Assembly: GCF_014640975.1 (NCBI RefSeq)
Contig: NZ_BMHO01000003.1
Location: 1-64,000, forward strand
Direction of reading: 5' to 3'
DNA from: Microbacterium faecale
Lineage (GTDB): Bacteria > Actinomycetota > Actinomycetes > Actinomycetales > Microbacteriaceae
Length of the DNA: 64,000 nt
In this document: positions 8,446 to 17,151 of the stretch, one piece after another
Layout of the letters: every line of letters starts with the position of its first letter
Numbering within the stretch: position 1 is the stretch's first letter
Made by a program: the position numbers and the translations under genes
Notes under the pieces: generated by a model
Told to the model about the DNA's origin: nothing
Seen by the model: the letters and a program-made list of their open reading frames with translations, nothing else
Databases searched by the model: none

Positions 8446-9966
8446 GTGATCAAAGTGGACCACCCTGAACCTCTTCTCTCGGTCAGGGGCGTAACGAAAC
8501 GGTTCGGCTCCGTTATCGCCCTCCGCGGCGTTGACCTCGATGTCGCACCCGGCGAGGTGCACTGCCTGCTCGGGCAGAACGGCGCCGGAAAATCAACGTT
8601 GATCAAGGTGCTCGCCGGGGTGCACGCGCACGACGAGGGCGACATCTCGTGGCACGGCGAGGCGACGCGCATGCCGAACCCGCAGGCCGCGATCGAGCTC
8701 GGCATCGCGACGATGTACCAGGAGCTCGATGTCGTCGACGGCCTGACGATTGCCGAGAACATCTTCCTCGGCCACGAGCTCGACCGCGCTGGCGTGACGA
8801 GACGGTCGGAGCAGGCCACGCGGGCACGCGAGATCCTCGAGCGCCTTGGCCACAGTGACCTATCGCCGCACACCGAAGTCGGCTCGCTGAGTGCCGCCGG
8901 GAAGCAGATCGTGAGCATGGCTCGCGCACTCTCGCACGACATCGAGCTGATCATCATGGACGAGCCGTCCGCCGTGCTCGACAGCGGTGAGGTCGACAAC
9001 CTCTTCCGCATCGTGCATGAGCTCACGAACCAGGGCATCGCCGTGATCTACATCACGCACCGGCTCGAGGAGATCCGCTCGATCGGCGATCGGATCACCG
9101 TGCTGAAGGACGGCGGGTCGACGGCAAGCAACCTCGACGTCGCGTCGACGCCGACCGATGAACTGATCCACCACATGACCGGCCGCGCCGTCAAGAACGT
9201 CTTCCCCGACCGCCCCGGCGTTCCCGCAAGCGCGCCCGTCATGCTCGACGTCGATTCGCTCAGCCTCGACGGCGCGTTCGAGGATGTATCGCTTCAGGTG
9301 CGCGCGGGCGAGATCGTCGGGCTCGCCGGCCTCGTCGGATCCGGGCGGAGCGAGATCGTCGAGACGATCTACGGCGCCAGGCGCGCGACGAGCGGATCCG
9401 TCACAGTGAACGGATCCCGCGTCCCGCGCGGATCCGTTGCCGCCGCGATCGCCGCGGGGATGGGCCTCAGCCCCGAGGAGCGCAAGTCACAGGGGCTGCT
9501 GCTCGGCGAACCGATCTTCAAGAACGTGACTCTGTCGTCCTTCCAGGAGATCGCGCACGCCGGTTGGCTCGACGAGTCGGCCGAGCGCACCGTGGCGGAC
9601 GAGCAGATCGACGCACTGGAGCTGCGCCCGGCTGACTCCACTCGCGCCGCGGGAACCCTGTCCGGCGGCAATCAGCAGAAGATCCTGCTCGCGCGCTGGC
9701 TCGTGCACGGCAGCAGCATCCTCCTCCTCGACGAACCGACGCGCGGCGTCGACGTCGGCGCCAGGGCCGAGATCTACGCTCTGATCCGTAGCCTCGCCGA
9801 CGCCGGCAACGCCATCGTCGTCGTCTCGAGTGAACTCGAGGAAGTCCTCGGTCTCGCGGACACCGTGCTCGTCATCGGCGACGGGCAACTCCTCTCCACA
9901 ATCGACGCATCCGAGATCGACGAGCACGGCGTGCTCGATCTCGTCATGAAAGGAACCGCAGCGTGA
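8446..9966 (+). CDS. sugar ABC transporter ATP-binding protein, two ABC domains (RbsA/MglA type)
   Basis: A 506-residue tandem ABC ATPase. Domain 1 has Walker A GQNGAGKST near 45, a degenerate signature (LSAAGKQ) and MDEPSAVLD; domain 2 has the usual altered P-loop GLVGSGRSE, a canonical LSGGNQQK signature and LLDEPTRGVD. One canonical and one degenerate half is normal for this family. The GTG start at 8446 has no ribosome site, but a TATGTT -10 element ends 6 nt before it, so the message is probably leaderless. It overlaps the permease gene by GTGA and works with it and the divergent binding lipoprotein. Confidence 0.92.
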   Translation: MIKVDHPEPLLSVRGVTKRFGSVIALRGVDLDVAPGEVHCLLGQNGAGKSTLIKVLAGVHAHDEGDISWHGEATRMPNPQAAIELGIATMYQELDVVDGLTIAENIFLGHELDRAGVTRRSEQATRAREILERLGHSDLSPHTEVGSLSAAGKQIVSMARALSHDIELIIMDEPSAVLDSGEVDNLFRIVHELTNQGIAVIYITHRLEEIRSIGDRITVLKDGGSTASNLDVASTPTDELIHHMTGRAVKNVFPDRPGVPASAPVMLDVDSLSLDGAFEDVSLQVRAGEIVGLAGLVGSGRSEIVETIYGARRATSGSVTVNGSRVPRGSVAAAIAAGMGLSPEERKSQGLLLGEPIFKNVTLSSFQEIAHAGWLDESAERTVADEQIDALELRPADSTRAAGTLSGGNQQKILLARWLVHGSSILLLDEPTRGVDVGARAEIYALIRSLADAGNAIVVVSSELEEVLGLADTVLVIGDGQLLSTIDASEIDEHGVLDLVMKGTAA

Positions 9967-10967
9967 GCACGCAGACAACCGAACCGACTCAGGCCCCGTC
10001 CGCGTTGCGCCGCTTCTTCAGCGGCGGCGTGGGCCGCAACGCTGGTCTCGTCCTCGCGCTCATCGTCCTCTTCGTCGTCGGCGCGATCACCGGCGGCGAG
10101 AACTTCGCGAACTTCGACAACATGCTCGTTGTGCTGCGTCAGGCGTCGGTGCTGGGCGTCGTCGCCGTCGGAATGACCTTCGTGATCCTCACGGCGGGCA
10201 TCGACCTGTCGGTCGGGGCGGTGCTGGCGCTCGCGTCAGTCGTCGCGACGATCGCCGCGGTGCAGGACATCGTCGCGCAGTCGCACTGGATCGTCATGGT
10301 CGTCCTCGCCCTTGCGACGGGCGCGGCTGCGGGCCTCGTGAACGGCGTCGTGATCGCCTATGGCAAGGTCGTCGCCTTCATTGCGACCCTCGCGATGATG
10401 GTCGGCGCGCGCGGGCTGGCCGAGGTCATCTCCGACAACGGCACGCTCATCATCCGCGACCAGGACTTCGTTCGCGCGATGAACGTCGACATCCTTGGTG
10501 TCGACCTCTCGATCTGGATCTTCGCTCTCGTCGCGGTCGCCGGCTGGGTCGTGCTGAACCGCACCACCTTCGGGCGCCGCACCATCGCGATCGGCGGCAA
10601 CCTCGAAGCCGCGCGCCTCAGCGGCATCAAGGTGAAGCGTCACACGATGTGGATCTACACGATCGCCGGCCTGTGCGTCGGCATCGGCACGGTGCTGATG
10701 ATCGCCCGCACGACGGCCGGCACCTCGACGCACGGAACCCTGCTCGAGCTCGACGCGATCGCTGCGGTCGTCGTGGGCGGCACGCTGCTGTCCGGCGGAC
10801 GCGGCACCATGGTCGGCACCGTCTTCGGCGTGCTGATCTTCTCGCTGCTGACCAACGTGTTCGTGCAGAACAATCTGCCGTCGTCGACGCAGTCCGTAGT
10901 GAAGGGCATCATCATCGTCGTCGCCGTTCTGCTACAGCAGCGCTTCGCCTCCCGCCCCGGCAGGTGA
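9963..10967 (+). CDS. sugar ABC transporter permease (RbsC type)
   Basis: A 334-residue membrane protein with about eight to ten hydrophobic helices and RbsC-family motifs, such as GMTFVILTAGIDLSVG near 75 and the cytoplasmic loop after VLNRTTFGRRT. It starts with GTG inside the stop codon of the ATPase gene (GTGA overlap). It forms the membrane channel for the importer and is followed, after a 72-bp gap, by the ROK regulator on the same strand. Confidence 0.92.
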   Translation: MSTQTTEPTQAPSALRRFFSGGVGRNAGLVLALIVLFVVGAITGGENFANFDNMLVVLRQASVLGVVAVGMTFVILTAGIDLSVGAVLALASVVATIAAVQDIVAQSHWIVMVVLALATGAAAGLVNGVVIAYGKVVAFIATLAMMVGARGLAEVISDNGTLIIRDQDFVRAMNVDILGVDLSIWIFALVAVAGWVVLNRTTFGRRTIAIGGNLEAARLSGIKVKRHTMWIYTIAGLCVGIGTVLMIARTTAGTSTHGTLLELDAIAAVVVGGTLLSGGRGTMVGTVFGVLIFSLLTNVFVQNNLPSSTQSVVKGIIIVVAVLLQQRFASRPGR

Positions 10968-11039
10968 TTCACACCCTCATCGACAAGACTGCGGGGGCGG
11001 GCGCTCAGCGCGCGGAACGAAAGTCAGGGAGGGTGCGCA

Positions 11040-12221
11040 GTGCCTGAGGTGTCAACGAACGGCCGCGGATCCGTATCCGAGATCTTCCAGTTGCTGCGAG
11101 ACGGCAGCCCGCACACCCGGGCCGAGCTCGCGAAGCACACGGGCCTCGCCCGGTCGACCGTTGCCGCGCGCGTCGACCTGCTGATGCGGATGGGACTGAT
11201 CGCACCGGTAGCCGACGGCGCCTCGACGGGCGGTCGGCCGCCGTCACGCTTCGCGCTCAACCCCGCCGCGAAGATCGTCGTAGCCGCGGATCTCGGCGCA
11301 TCGCACGCGACCATCGTCCTGACCGACCTCGGCGGGACGATCCTCACGGAGTACAGCGAGCCGCTGCCGATCGCGGCAGGGCCGGACCGGATCCTCGCGT
11401 GGGTGGTCGACGGCGCCCGCCGCCTGCTCGGTGAACTCGGTCGCTTCGAAGCCGACATCGCCGCCATCGGAATCGGGCTCCCCGGCCCGGTCGAGTTCCC
11501 GACGGGCCGCCCCGTCAACCCGCCGATCATGCCGGGGTGGAACAACGTCAACGTCCGCGGATGGCTCCGCGAGCACCTCGACGTGCCGGTGCTCGTCGAC
11601 AACGACGTCAACATCTCCGCCCTCGGCGAGCGCACCGTCGCGTGGCCCGACGTCGATCACCTCATGTTCATCAAGGTTGCGACGGGAATCGGGTGCGGGA
11701 TCGTGTCCGACGGGCGCCTCCAGCGCGGCGCACGCGGCAGCGCGGGCGACATTGGCCACGTGCGCGTCTCTCGCGGCTCGGATGTCGCGTGCGCGTGCGG
11801 CAACACCGGTTGCCTCGAGGCTCTGGCGTCCGGCTCCGCGATCGCGCGCGACCTCCGCGCGCAGGGATACGACGCGGCCGATGCTTCCGACGTCGTCGAC
11901 CTCGTCCGCCAGGGCGACCTCACCGCGATCCAGGCCGTGAGACAGGCGGGCCGCGACATCGGCGAGGTCCTTGCGACGTCGGTCAGCCTGCTGAACCCGT
12001 CGGTCATCGCGATCGGCGGATCCATGTCCCGTGCCGGTGAGCACCTCATCGCCGGCGTGCGCGAGGTGGTTTACGCGCGGTCCATGCCGCTCGCGACCGA
12101 ACGTCTCGCGATCGCGCAGTCGGCCGCGGGGGCGCAGGCTCCGATCATCGGTGCGAGCATGCTCGCGGTCGAGCACGCCCTCTCCCCGGAGGGGGTCGCC
12201 GACGCGTTCGTCGTCGCCTGA
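11040..12221 (+). CDS. ROK family transcriptional regulator
   Basis: A 393-residue ROK repressor. Residues about 8-70 form a winged helix-turn-helix (TRAELAKHTGLARSTVAARVDLL), and the rest is a sugar-kinase-like ROK domain with a phosphate-binding stretch at AADLGASHATIVL, and a zinc site made of GHVRVS (His near 241) and CACGNTGC (Cys near 250, 252 and 257). A GTG start at 11040 follows a purine-rich GGGAGGG. It lies immediately downstream of the sugar transporter genes and probably senses the transported sugar or a phosphorylated derivative to control the divergent promoters. It could also be a bifunctional kinase, but the N-terminal HTH favours a regulator. Confidence 0.9.
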   Translation: MPEVSTNGRGSVSEIFQLLRDGSPHTRAELAKHTGLARSTVAARVDLLMRMGLIAPVADGASTGGRPPSRFALNPAAKIVVAADLGASHATIVLTDLGGTILTEYSEPLPIAAGPDRILAWVVDGARRLLGELGRFEADIAAIGIGLPGPVEFPTGRPVNPPIMPGWNNVNVRGWLREHLDVPVLVDNDVNISALGERTVAWPDVDHLMFIKVATGIGCGIVSDGRLQRGARGSAGDIGHVRVSRGSDVACACGNTGCLEALASGSAIARDLRAQGYDAADASDVVDLVRQGDLTAIQAVRQAGRDIGEVLATSVSLLNPSVIAIGGSMSRAGEHLIAGVREVVYARSMPLATERLAIAQSAAGAQAPIIGASMLAVEHALSPEGVADAFVVA

Positions 12222-12239
12222 CGTGGACGTGGCCGAGCG

Positions 12240-12259
12240 GTCCTGAGCGGAGGACTTTT
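12240..12259 (+). terminator. weak hairpin with T run
   Basis: GTCCT-N6-AGGAC followed by TTTT lies 18 nt after the ROK stop codon. The short stem is weak, but the T run and position fit a terminator. Confidence 0.45.
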
Positions 12260-12317
12260 GGCCGAGCAGAGGACTCCCTGAGCGGATGAGGGCGCCTCTC
12301 GCCCAGCAGTCATTCGC

Positions 12318-13568
12318 TCAGCGCGCGAGGATCGCGGTCACGAGCCCCTCGGCCGTCTCACGCTTGGTGCCCGCGACGTCGGCCACGATTCCCATCTCAT
12401 CGACGACGAGAAGGTGGTTGTCGTCGCGCTCGAAACCGCGATCCCACCCGACCTCGTTGGCCGCGAGCAGGTCGCACCCCTTGCGCTCGCGCTTCGCGAA
12501 GGCGCGCTCGGCAAGCGTCTTCTCGCCCGGGGTCTCGGCCGCGAAGCCGACGATCGTCTGGCCCTCGCGCCGCGACGCCGCGATCTCCGCGAGGATGTCC
12601 GGCGTCTCGACGAGCTCGATGCTCAGCGCCCCGCCCGTGTCTTCCTTGCGCATCTTGTCCTGCGCGACGTCCGCCGCGCGATAGTCGCTCACCGCCGCCG
12701 CCATCACAACCACGTCGTGCTGGTCGGCTTCCTCCCGCACGACATCCCGCAGCTCCTCGGTGCTGCTGGCCGTGAGGATCCGGATGCCGGATTCGTGTGA
12801 CGCATACGACCCTTCGGCCGCACCGGGAAGGGTCTCGGGCGTCATACGAACGAGGCCCGGATCCATGTTGACCGCGACGAGCGTCACGTCGGCACCGCGG
12901 GCGGCGGCCGCACGGGCGACCTCGAGGCCCTGGCGCCCGCTCGAACGGTTGCCGATGTAACGCACCGGATCCAGCGGTTCGCGGGTGCCGCCCGCCGTCA
13001 CCAGCCAGCGCGTACCGGCCGCGGCGGCGCTGCCGGGGGCGCCCTGCTCGAGCTCGCGGCGGATGGCGGCGTAGATGTCCTCGGGCTCGGACACGCGGCC
13101 CGGGCCGCTGTCGCCTCCCGTGAGCTCCCCGGAGACAGGTCCGATCATGTGGACGCCGCGCGAGGTCAGGGTGTCGATGTTCGCCTGGGTCGCGGGGTGG
13201 CGCCACATCTCGGTGTGCATCGCTGGGGCGATGAGCACGGGTGCCGTCGTGGCGAGCAGCGTCGTGCCGAGCAAGTCGTCAGCCAACCCGGCGGCCATCT
13301 TGGCAATCGTGTTTGCGGTCGCCGGTGCGACGACGACGAGGTCAGCCTGCTGGCCCAGCGCCACGTGGCGCACCTGGGCGACGTCGTCGTGCACCGAGGT
13401 GGTGACGGTGTTGCGGCTGATCGCCTCCCACGTGGGCATCCCGACGAATCGCAGCGCGTCGTCGGTCGGCACGACGTGCACATCGTGTCCGTCCTTCACG
13501 AGCAGCCGGACGAGCTGCACGGTCTTGTACGCGGCGATGCCGCCGGTCACGCCCACGACGATGAACAT
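12318..13568 (-). CDS. coaBC: bifunctional phosphopantothenoylcysteine decarboxylase / phosphopantothenate-cysteine ligase
   Basis: A 416-residue CoaBC enzyme that makes 4'-phosphopantetheine from phosphopantothenate and cysteine in coenzyme A synthesis. The flavin-dependent CoaC half covers about 1-180, with VTGGIAAYK at the N-terminus, an active-site His at 68 in VRHVALG, and PAMHTEMW in place of the PAMN form of many bacteria. The CoaB half begins near 185 with LVTAGGTREPLDPVRYIGNRSSG and contains AAAVSDYR and the KMRK ligase loop. The length is normal for the fusion. It diverges from the NRDE gene by 43 bp; a CAGGAT hexamer 6 nt ahead of ATG suggests a leaderless transcript. Confidence 0.96.
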   Translation of the reverse strand: MFIVVGVTGGIAAYKTVQLVRLLVKDGHDVHVVPTDDALRFVGMPTWEAISRNTVTTSVHDDVAQVRHVALGQQADLVVVAPATANTIAKMAAGLADDLLGTTLLATTAPVLIAPAMHTEMWRHPATQANIDTLTSRGVHMIGPVSGELTGGDSGPGRVSEPEDIYAAIRRELEQGAPGSAAAAGTRWLVTAGGTREPLDPVRYIGNRSSGRQGLEVARAAAARGADVTLVAVNMDPGLVRMTPETLPGAAEGSYASHESGIRILTASSTEELRDVVREEADQHDVVVMAAAVSDYRAADVAQDKMRKEDTGGALSIELVETPDILAEIAASRREGQTIVGFAAETPGEKTLAERAFAKRERKGCDLLAANEVGWDRGFERDDNHLLVVDEMGIVADVAGTKRETAEGLVTAILAR

Positions 13569-13611
13569 GGACCCATCCTGTCATTCCTGGCGAGCCGATA
13601 GGTTGGGAGGC

Positions 13612-14394
13612 GTGTGCACCGTCGTCGTCCGCGTTCCCTCTACCGGTTCCTCCGAGCCCGTGTCGTTCCTCGCGGTGCGCGACGAAGACCCCTCCCGCTC
13701 CTGGGATCCGCTTGGCGCCTGGTGGCCCGAGCGCCCCGATGTCGTCGGCGTGCGCGATCAGCGCACCGGCGGCGCGTGGCTCGCGGCGGAACCGGACGCC
13801 GGACGCCTCGCCGTCGTGCTGAACCGTGAGGGAACCCCCGATCTCCCGGAGGAGCAGATCCTCTCGCGCGGACGACTGCCCTTCGACGCTCTCGCGCAGG
13901 ACCCGTCGGGGCGCCCGCTCCGAGAGCTCGACGCCCACGAACTCGCCGCACTCGACGCGATGCCCTTTGACGGGGTGAAGCGGATGCGCGGGTTCAACGT
14001 CGTCAAGATCGCCGCCGGTGCGGCCGCCGTCACGTCGTGGGACGGATCCGCGTTAAGGACCGAGACCCTCGCGCCCGGAACCCATATGGTTGCGCACAAC
14101 GACGTCGACGACCCGCGCACGCCGCGCATCGCCGCCTGGCGGGAGACATTCGCGGACGCACCGTTCGAGGAGTGGCCGGACGTCCTCGCGCGCACCGCCG
14201 AGGTCGACCCCGGCGACGCCCGCGCGATCGTCCGCGACAACCGCCCGCACGGATATCCCACGCTCTCGACGATCGCGTGCACCGCGCGGGTATGGCCGGA
14301 CCGCGCGGAAGTGCGCTACGCCGAGCTCGACCAGCCGGGCGCATGGTCGCCGCTGCGCTTCGCACCGGCTCACGGGCCGGCGCACCACCGCTGA
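13612..14394 (+). CDS. NRDE (TANGO2-like) family protein
   Basis: A 260-residue protein that begins MCTVVVRV and contains FLAVRDEDPSR, the local equivalent of the family NRDE motif (here RDED), and PGTHMVAHND further on, all typical of the TANGO2/NRDE family. The near-terminal Cys2 that would be exposed after Met removal is conserved. The start is GTG 13612: a TAGGTT -10 element ends 7 nt upstream and the GGGAGG next to the start is too close to serve as a normal ribosome site. The function in bacteria is unclear; animal homologues have been linked to lipid or haem handling. Confidence 0.82.
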   Translation: MCTVVVRVPSTGSSEPVSFLAVRDEDPSRSWDPLGAWWPERPDVVGVRDQRTGGAWLAAEPDAGRLAVVLNREGTPDLPEEQILSRGRLPFDALAQDPSGRPLRELDAHELAALDAMPFDGVKRMRGFNVVKIAAGAAAVTSWDGSALRTETLAPGTHMVAHNDVDDPRTPRIAAWRETFADAPFEEWPDVLARTAEVDPGDARAIVRDNRPHGYPTLSTIACTARVWPDRAEVRYAELDQPGAWSPLRFAPAHGPAHHR

Positions 14395-14455
14395 TTCGTC
14401 AGCCCCGCGCGCATGCCACGATAGGGGGACGCATCCCATCCCGACAGGAGTCCTC

Positions 14456-15499
14456 ATGCTCACCGTCAATGCATACGGCGCGACGTCCGCGACGGATCCC
14501 CTCGTTCCACTGACGATCGAGCGGCGCGACGTCGGTCCGCGCGACGTGATGATCGCGATCCGCTATTCCGGCATCTGCCACAGCGACATCCACACGGTCC
14601 GCGAGGAGTGGGGGAAGATCACCTTCCCGCAGGTGGTCGGCCACGAGATCGTCGGCGAGGTCATCGAGACCGGCGCGGAGGTTACGAAGCATGCGGTCGG
14701 TGACCGGGTCGGCGTGGGCTGCATGGTGAACTCGTGCCGGGAGTGCGACGAATGCCTGGCCGGTGACGAGCACATGTGCGCGAACGGCAACGTCGGCACG
14801 TACAACTCCACCGATGTCGACGGCACGACCACGCAGGGCGGGTACGCCACCCACGTCGTGGTCGATCAGGACTTCGTGCTGGCCGTCCCGGAGGCGATCC
14901 CCTACGACAGGGCCGCTCCCCTGCTGTGCGCGGGCATCACGACGTACTCGCCGCTGGCGCGCTGGGGCGCGGGACCGGGAAGGAAGGTCGCCGTCGTCGG
15001 GCTCGGCGGACTCGGTCACATGGCCGTGAAGATCGCCGTCGCGATGGGAGCCGAGGTCACGACGATCTCCCGCACCGACGCGAAGAAGGCGGACGCGCTC
15101 TCCTTCGGCGCGGCGCGGCACGTCGCCACGAACGAGGACGGCGCACTGCGCGCGCTCACGCGCACCTTCGACCTCATCATCAACACAATCAGCGCGCCGT
15201 ACGACGTCAACGCCTACCTGCGCACGCTGAGGCCGCACGGCGCGCTCGTGAACGTCGGGCTGCCTCCCGAGCCGCTCGCGCTGCGGGTCGGATCCCTGAT
15301 CGGCGGCGGCAAGTCGTTCGCGGGCTCGAACATCGGGTCGATCCGCGAGACGCAGGCGATGCTCGAGTTCTGCGCCGAGCACGGCATTGCCCCCGAGACC
15401 GAGCTGATCACCGCCGACCAGATCAACGAGGCGTACGACCGCACGGTCGCGGGAGACGTGCGCTACCGGTTCGTCATCGACGCGGCGACGCTCGCGTAG
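14456..15499 (+). CDS. zinc-dependent NAD(P)-alcohol dehydrogenase (CAD/YahK-like)
   Basis: A 347-residue medium-chain dehydrogenase. Catalytic zinc ligands are Cys41 (GICHSD), His63/Glu64 (VGHE) and a Cys near 155 (LLCAGITTYSP); the structural zinc is bound by four Cys at 94, 97, 100 and 108. The nucleotide fold shows VVGLGGLGHMAV. The overall pattern fits cinnamyl-alcohol-dehydrogenase-like enzymes that reduce varied aldehydes with NADPH. A CAGGAG ribosome site precedes ATG 14456. The last 37 bp overlap the convergent transglycosylase gene. Confidence 0.9.
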   Translation: MLTVNAYGATSATDPLVPLTIERRDVGPRDVMIAIRYSGICHSDIHTVREEWGKITFPQVVGHEIVGEVIETGAEVTKHAVGDRVGVGCMVNSCRECDECLAGDEHMCANGNVGTYNSTDVDGTTTQGGYATHVVVDQDFVLAVPEAIPYDRAAPLLCAGITTYSPLARWGAGPGRKVAVVGLGGLGHMAVKIAVAMGAEVTTISRTDAKKADALSFGAARHVATNEDGALRALTRTFDLIINTISAPYDVNAYLRTLRPHGALVNVGLPPEPLALRVGSLIGGGKSFAGSNIGSIRETQAMLEFCAEHGIAPETELITADQINEAYDRTVAGDVRYRFVIDAATLA

Positions 15500-16218
15500 C
15501 GTTCGGCCGCCGACGCCACGCGCACCTGGTAGTCGAACACGTCGTTGTAGGAGCGGATCGCACGCACCCACGTCTCCTCTGAGGTGAGGGAGCCGTCGAG
15601 CCGGCAGAGGTAGCGCGCCGCCGTCGCGGCGGCGTCGTCGATGCTGTGCGGATCCGCGCCGCCGTCCCCGGCGGTGTCGACGCCCCAGATCGACCACGTC
15701 TCGGGGATGAACTGCAGAGGGCCGACGGCGCGGTCCCATTGCGTGTCGCCGTCGAGCGCGCCGCCGTCGGTGTCGGGGATCCGCATGGTCTCGTTCGTGC
15801 CGTCGAGCGGGATGCCGCGGATCTCGGGGCGCGCGACGCCGTCGGCGTCGATGGATCCGCCCTGCAGGGTGCCGTGATGGCTCTCGACCCAGCCGATCCC
15901 GGCGAGGGTGTTCCACCCGACCTCGCAGCCGAGTTCCCCGCGGGCGTACGCGTCTGCCGCGACGTACGCGACGAGAGCGCGTTCGGGGATCCCCGTCTCG
16001 TCCGCGACCGCGGTGATCCATGCGTCGTCGTCGGGAGCGGCGACGGGGGTCGCCGAGGTCTCCTGGGGGACGCGATCGGCCGCCTCGTCACCGAGGGACG
16101 GAGCCTCGAACGAGATCGAGGAGATGATCGCGGTCACGCCGATGACCCCGACCGCACCGACCGCCGCGATCAGGGCCAGGCCGCCGACCACGATGCCCGC
16201 CGTCTTCTTCGCTCCCAC
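15463..16218 (-). CDS. lytic transglycosylase-like cell wall hydrolase
   Basis: A 251-residue exported or membrane-anchored protein. An N-terminal hydrophobic helix (about 8-33) lacks a clear cleavage site, so it may stay membrane anchored. The rest resembles MltB/SLT-type murein transglycosylases: GIGWVESHHGT holds the probable catalytic Glu near 110, followed by DTDGG, AVGPLQFIPETW and the later RAIRSYN. It would cleave peptidoglycan glycan strands during wall growth. The start is GTG 16218. The 3' end overlaps the convergent alcohol dehydrogenase gene by 37 bp. Confidence 0.88.
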   Translation of the reverse strand: MGAKKTAGIVVGGLALIAAVGAVGVIGVTAIISSISFEAPSLGDEAADRVPQETSATPVAAPDDDAWITAVADETGIPERALVAYVAADAYARGELGCEVGWNTLAGIGWVESHHGTLQGGSIDADGVARPEIRGIPLDGTNETMRIPDTDGGALDGDTQWDRAVGPLQFIPETWSIWGVDTAGDGGADPHSIDDAAATAARYLCRLDGSLTSEETWVRAIRSYNDVFDYQVRVASAAERYASVAASMTNR

Positions 16219-16264
16219 GCGAGCTATTGTCGCCGACGGTTCATATGAGGCGACTGGCGGCGCG

Positions 16265-17101
16265 TCACATCTCCTCGTGCGTGTTCGGGTCGCCGTCCCA
16301 GAGACGGCCGCGCTCGAGCGCCGAGATGCGCGCGACCTCGTCGTCCGTCAGCGTGAAGCCGAACACGTCGGCGTTCTCCCGCTGGCGATCGGCGTGCGCC
16401 GACTTCGGGATCGGCGTGGATCCGTTCTGCACGTGCCAGCGCACCACGATCTGCGTCGGGGTGACGCCGTGCGCCGCTGCGACCTCGGTGATCGTCGTCT
16501 CCGACAACAGCTCGGTGCGCCGTGCGAGCGGGCTCCAGCTCTCGGTGCGGATCCCGTGCGTCTCGTGGAACGCCCGGAGTGCGGTCTGCGGGAAGTAGGG
16601 GTGCATCTCGACCTGGTTGACAGCGGGGATCGCGCCCGTCTCCTCGATCAGGCGGTCGAGCATCGCCTCGGTGAAGTTCGACACCCCGACGGAGCGGATG
16701 AGGCCGTCGTCCTGGAGCCGAAGCATGCCGCGGAACGTGTCGACGTAGCGGTCCACGCTCGGGTTCGGCCAGTGGATGAGGTGGAGGTCGAGACGATCGA
16801 GCCCGAGCGTCGCCAGCGAATCGCGCGTCGACGCGATCGCCTCGTCGTACCCGTGGTGCCGGCCGGGGATCTTCGACGTGACGATGACCTCGTCCCGCCC
16901 GACGCCGCTGGAGCGCACGGCCTCGCCGACCTCGGCCTCGTTGCCGTAGTTCACGGCTGTGTCGACGACGCGGTAGCCAGTCTCGATCGCCGACGCGATC
17001 GCTGCGATGCCGTCGTCGCCCGTCAGGCGATAGGTTCCGAACCCGACCTCCGCGAACCGGTGGCCGTCATTGAGGGTGATCTGGGGGATGTCGATCGTCA
17101 T
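16265..17101 (-). CDS. aldo/keto reductase
   Basis: A 278-residue TIM-barrel reductase close in size to 2,5-diketo-D-gluconate reductases. The catalytic tetrad is complete: Asp47 and Tyr52 (DTAVNYGNE), Lys77 (TSKIPG) and His110 (LIHWP). The NADPH-binding end carries IPKSAHADRQREN. An AGGAAGGA ribosome site stands 7 nt before ATG 17101. It is probably a monocistronic gene that detoxifies or reduces small carbonyl compounds; the substrate is not predictable. Confidence 0.92.
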   Translation of the reverse strand: MTIDIPQITLNDGHRFAEVGFGTYRLTGDDGIAAIASAIETGYRVVDTAVNYGNEAEVGEAVRSSGVGRDEVIVTSKIPGRHHGYDEAIASTRDSLATLGLDRLDLHLIHWPNPSVDRYVDTFRGMLRLQDDGLIRSVGVSNFTEAMLDRLIEETGAIPAVNQVEMHPYFPQTALRAFHETHGIRTESWSPLARRTELLSETTITEVAAAHGVTPTQIVVRWHVQNGSTPIPKSAHADRQRENADVFGFTLTDDEVARISALERGRLWDGDPNTHEEM

Positions 17102-17151
17102 CGCGGGTTCCTTCCTCTGCGGATCCCTTCGACTCTAACTGGACCGCGGGG

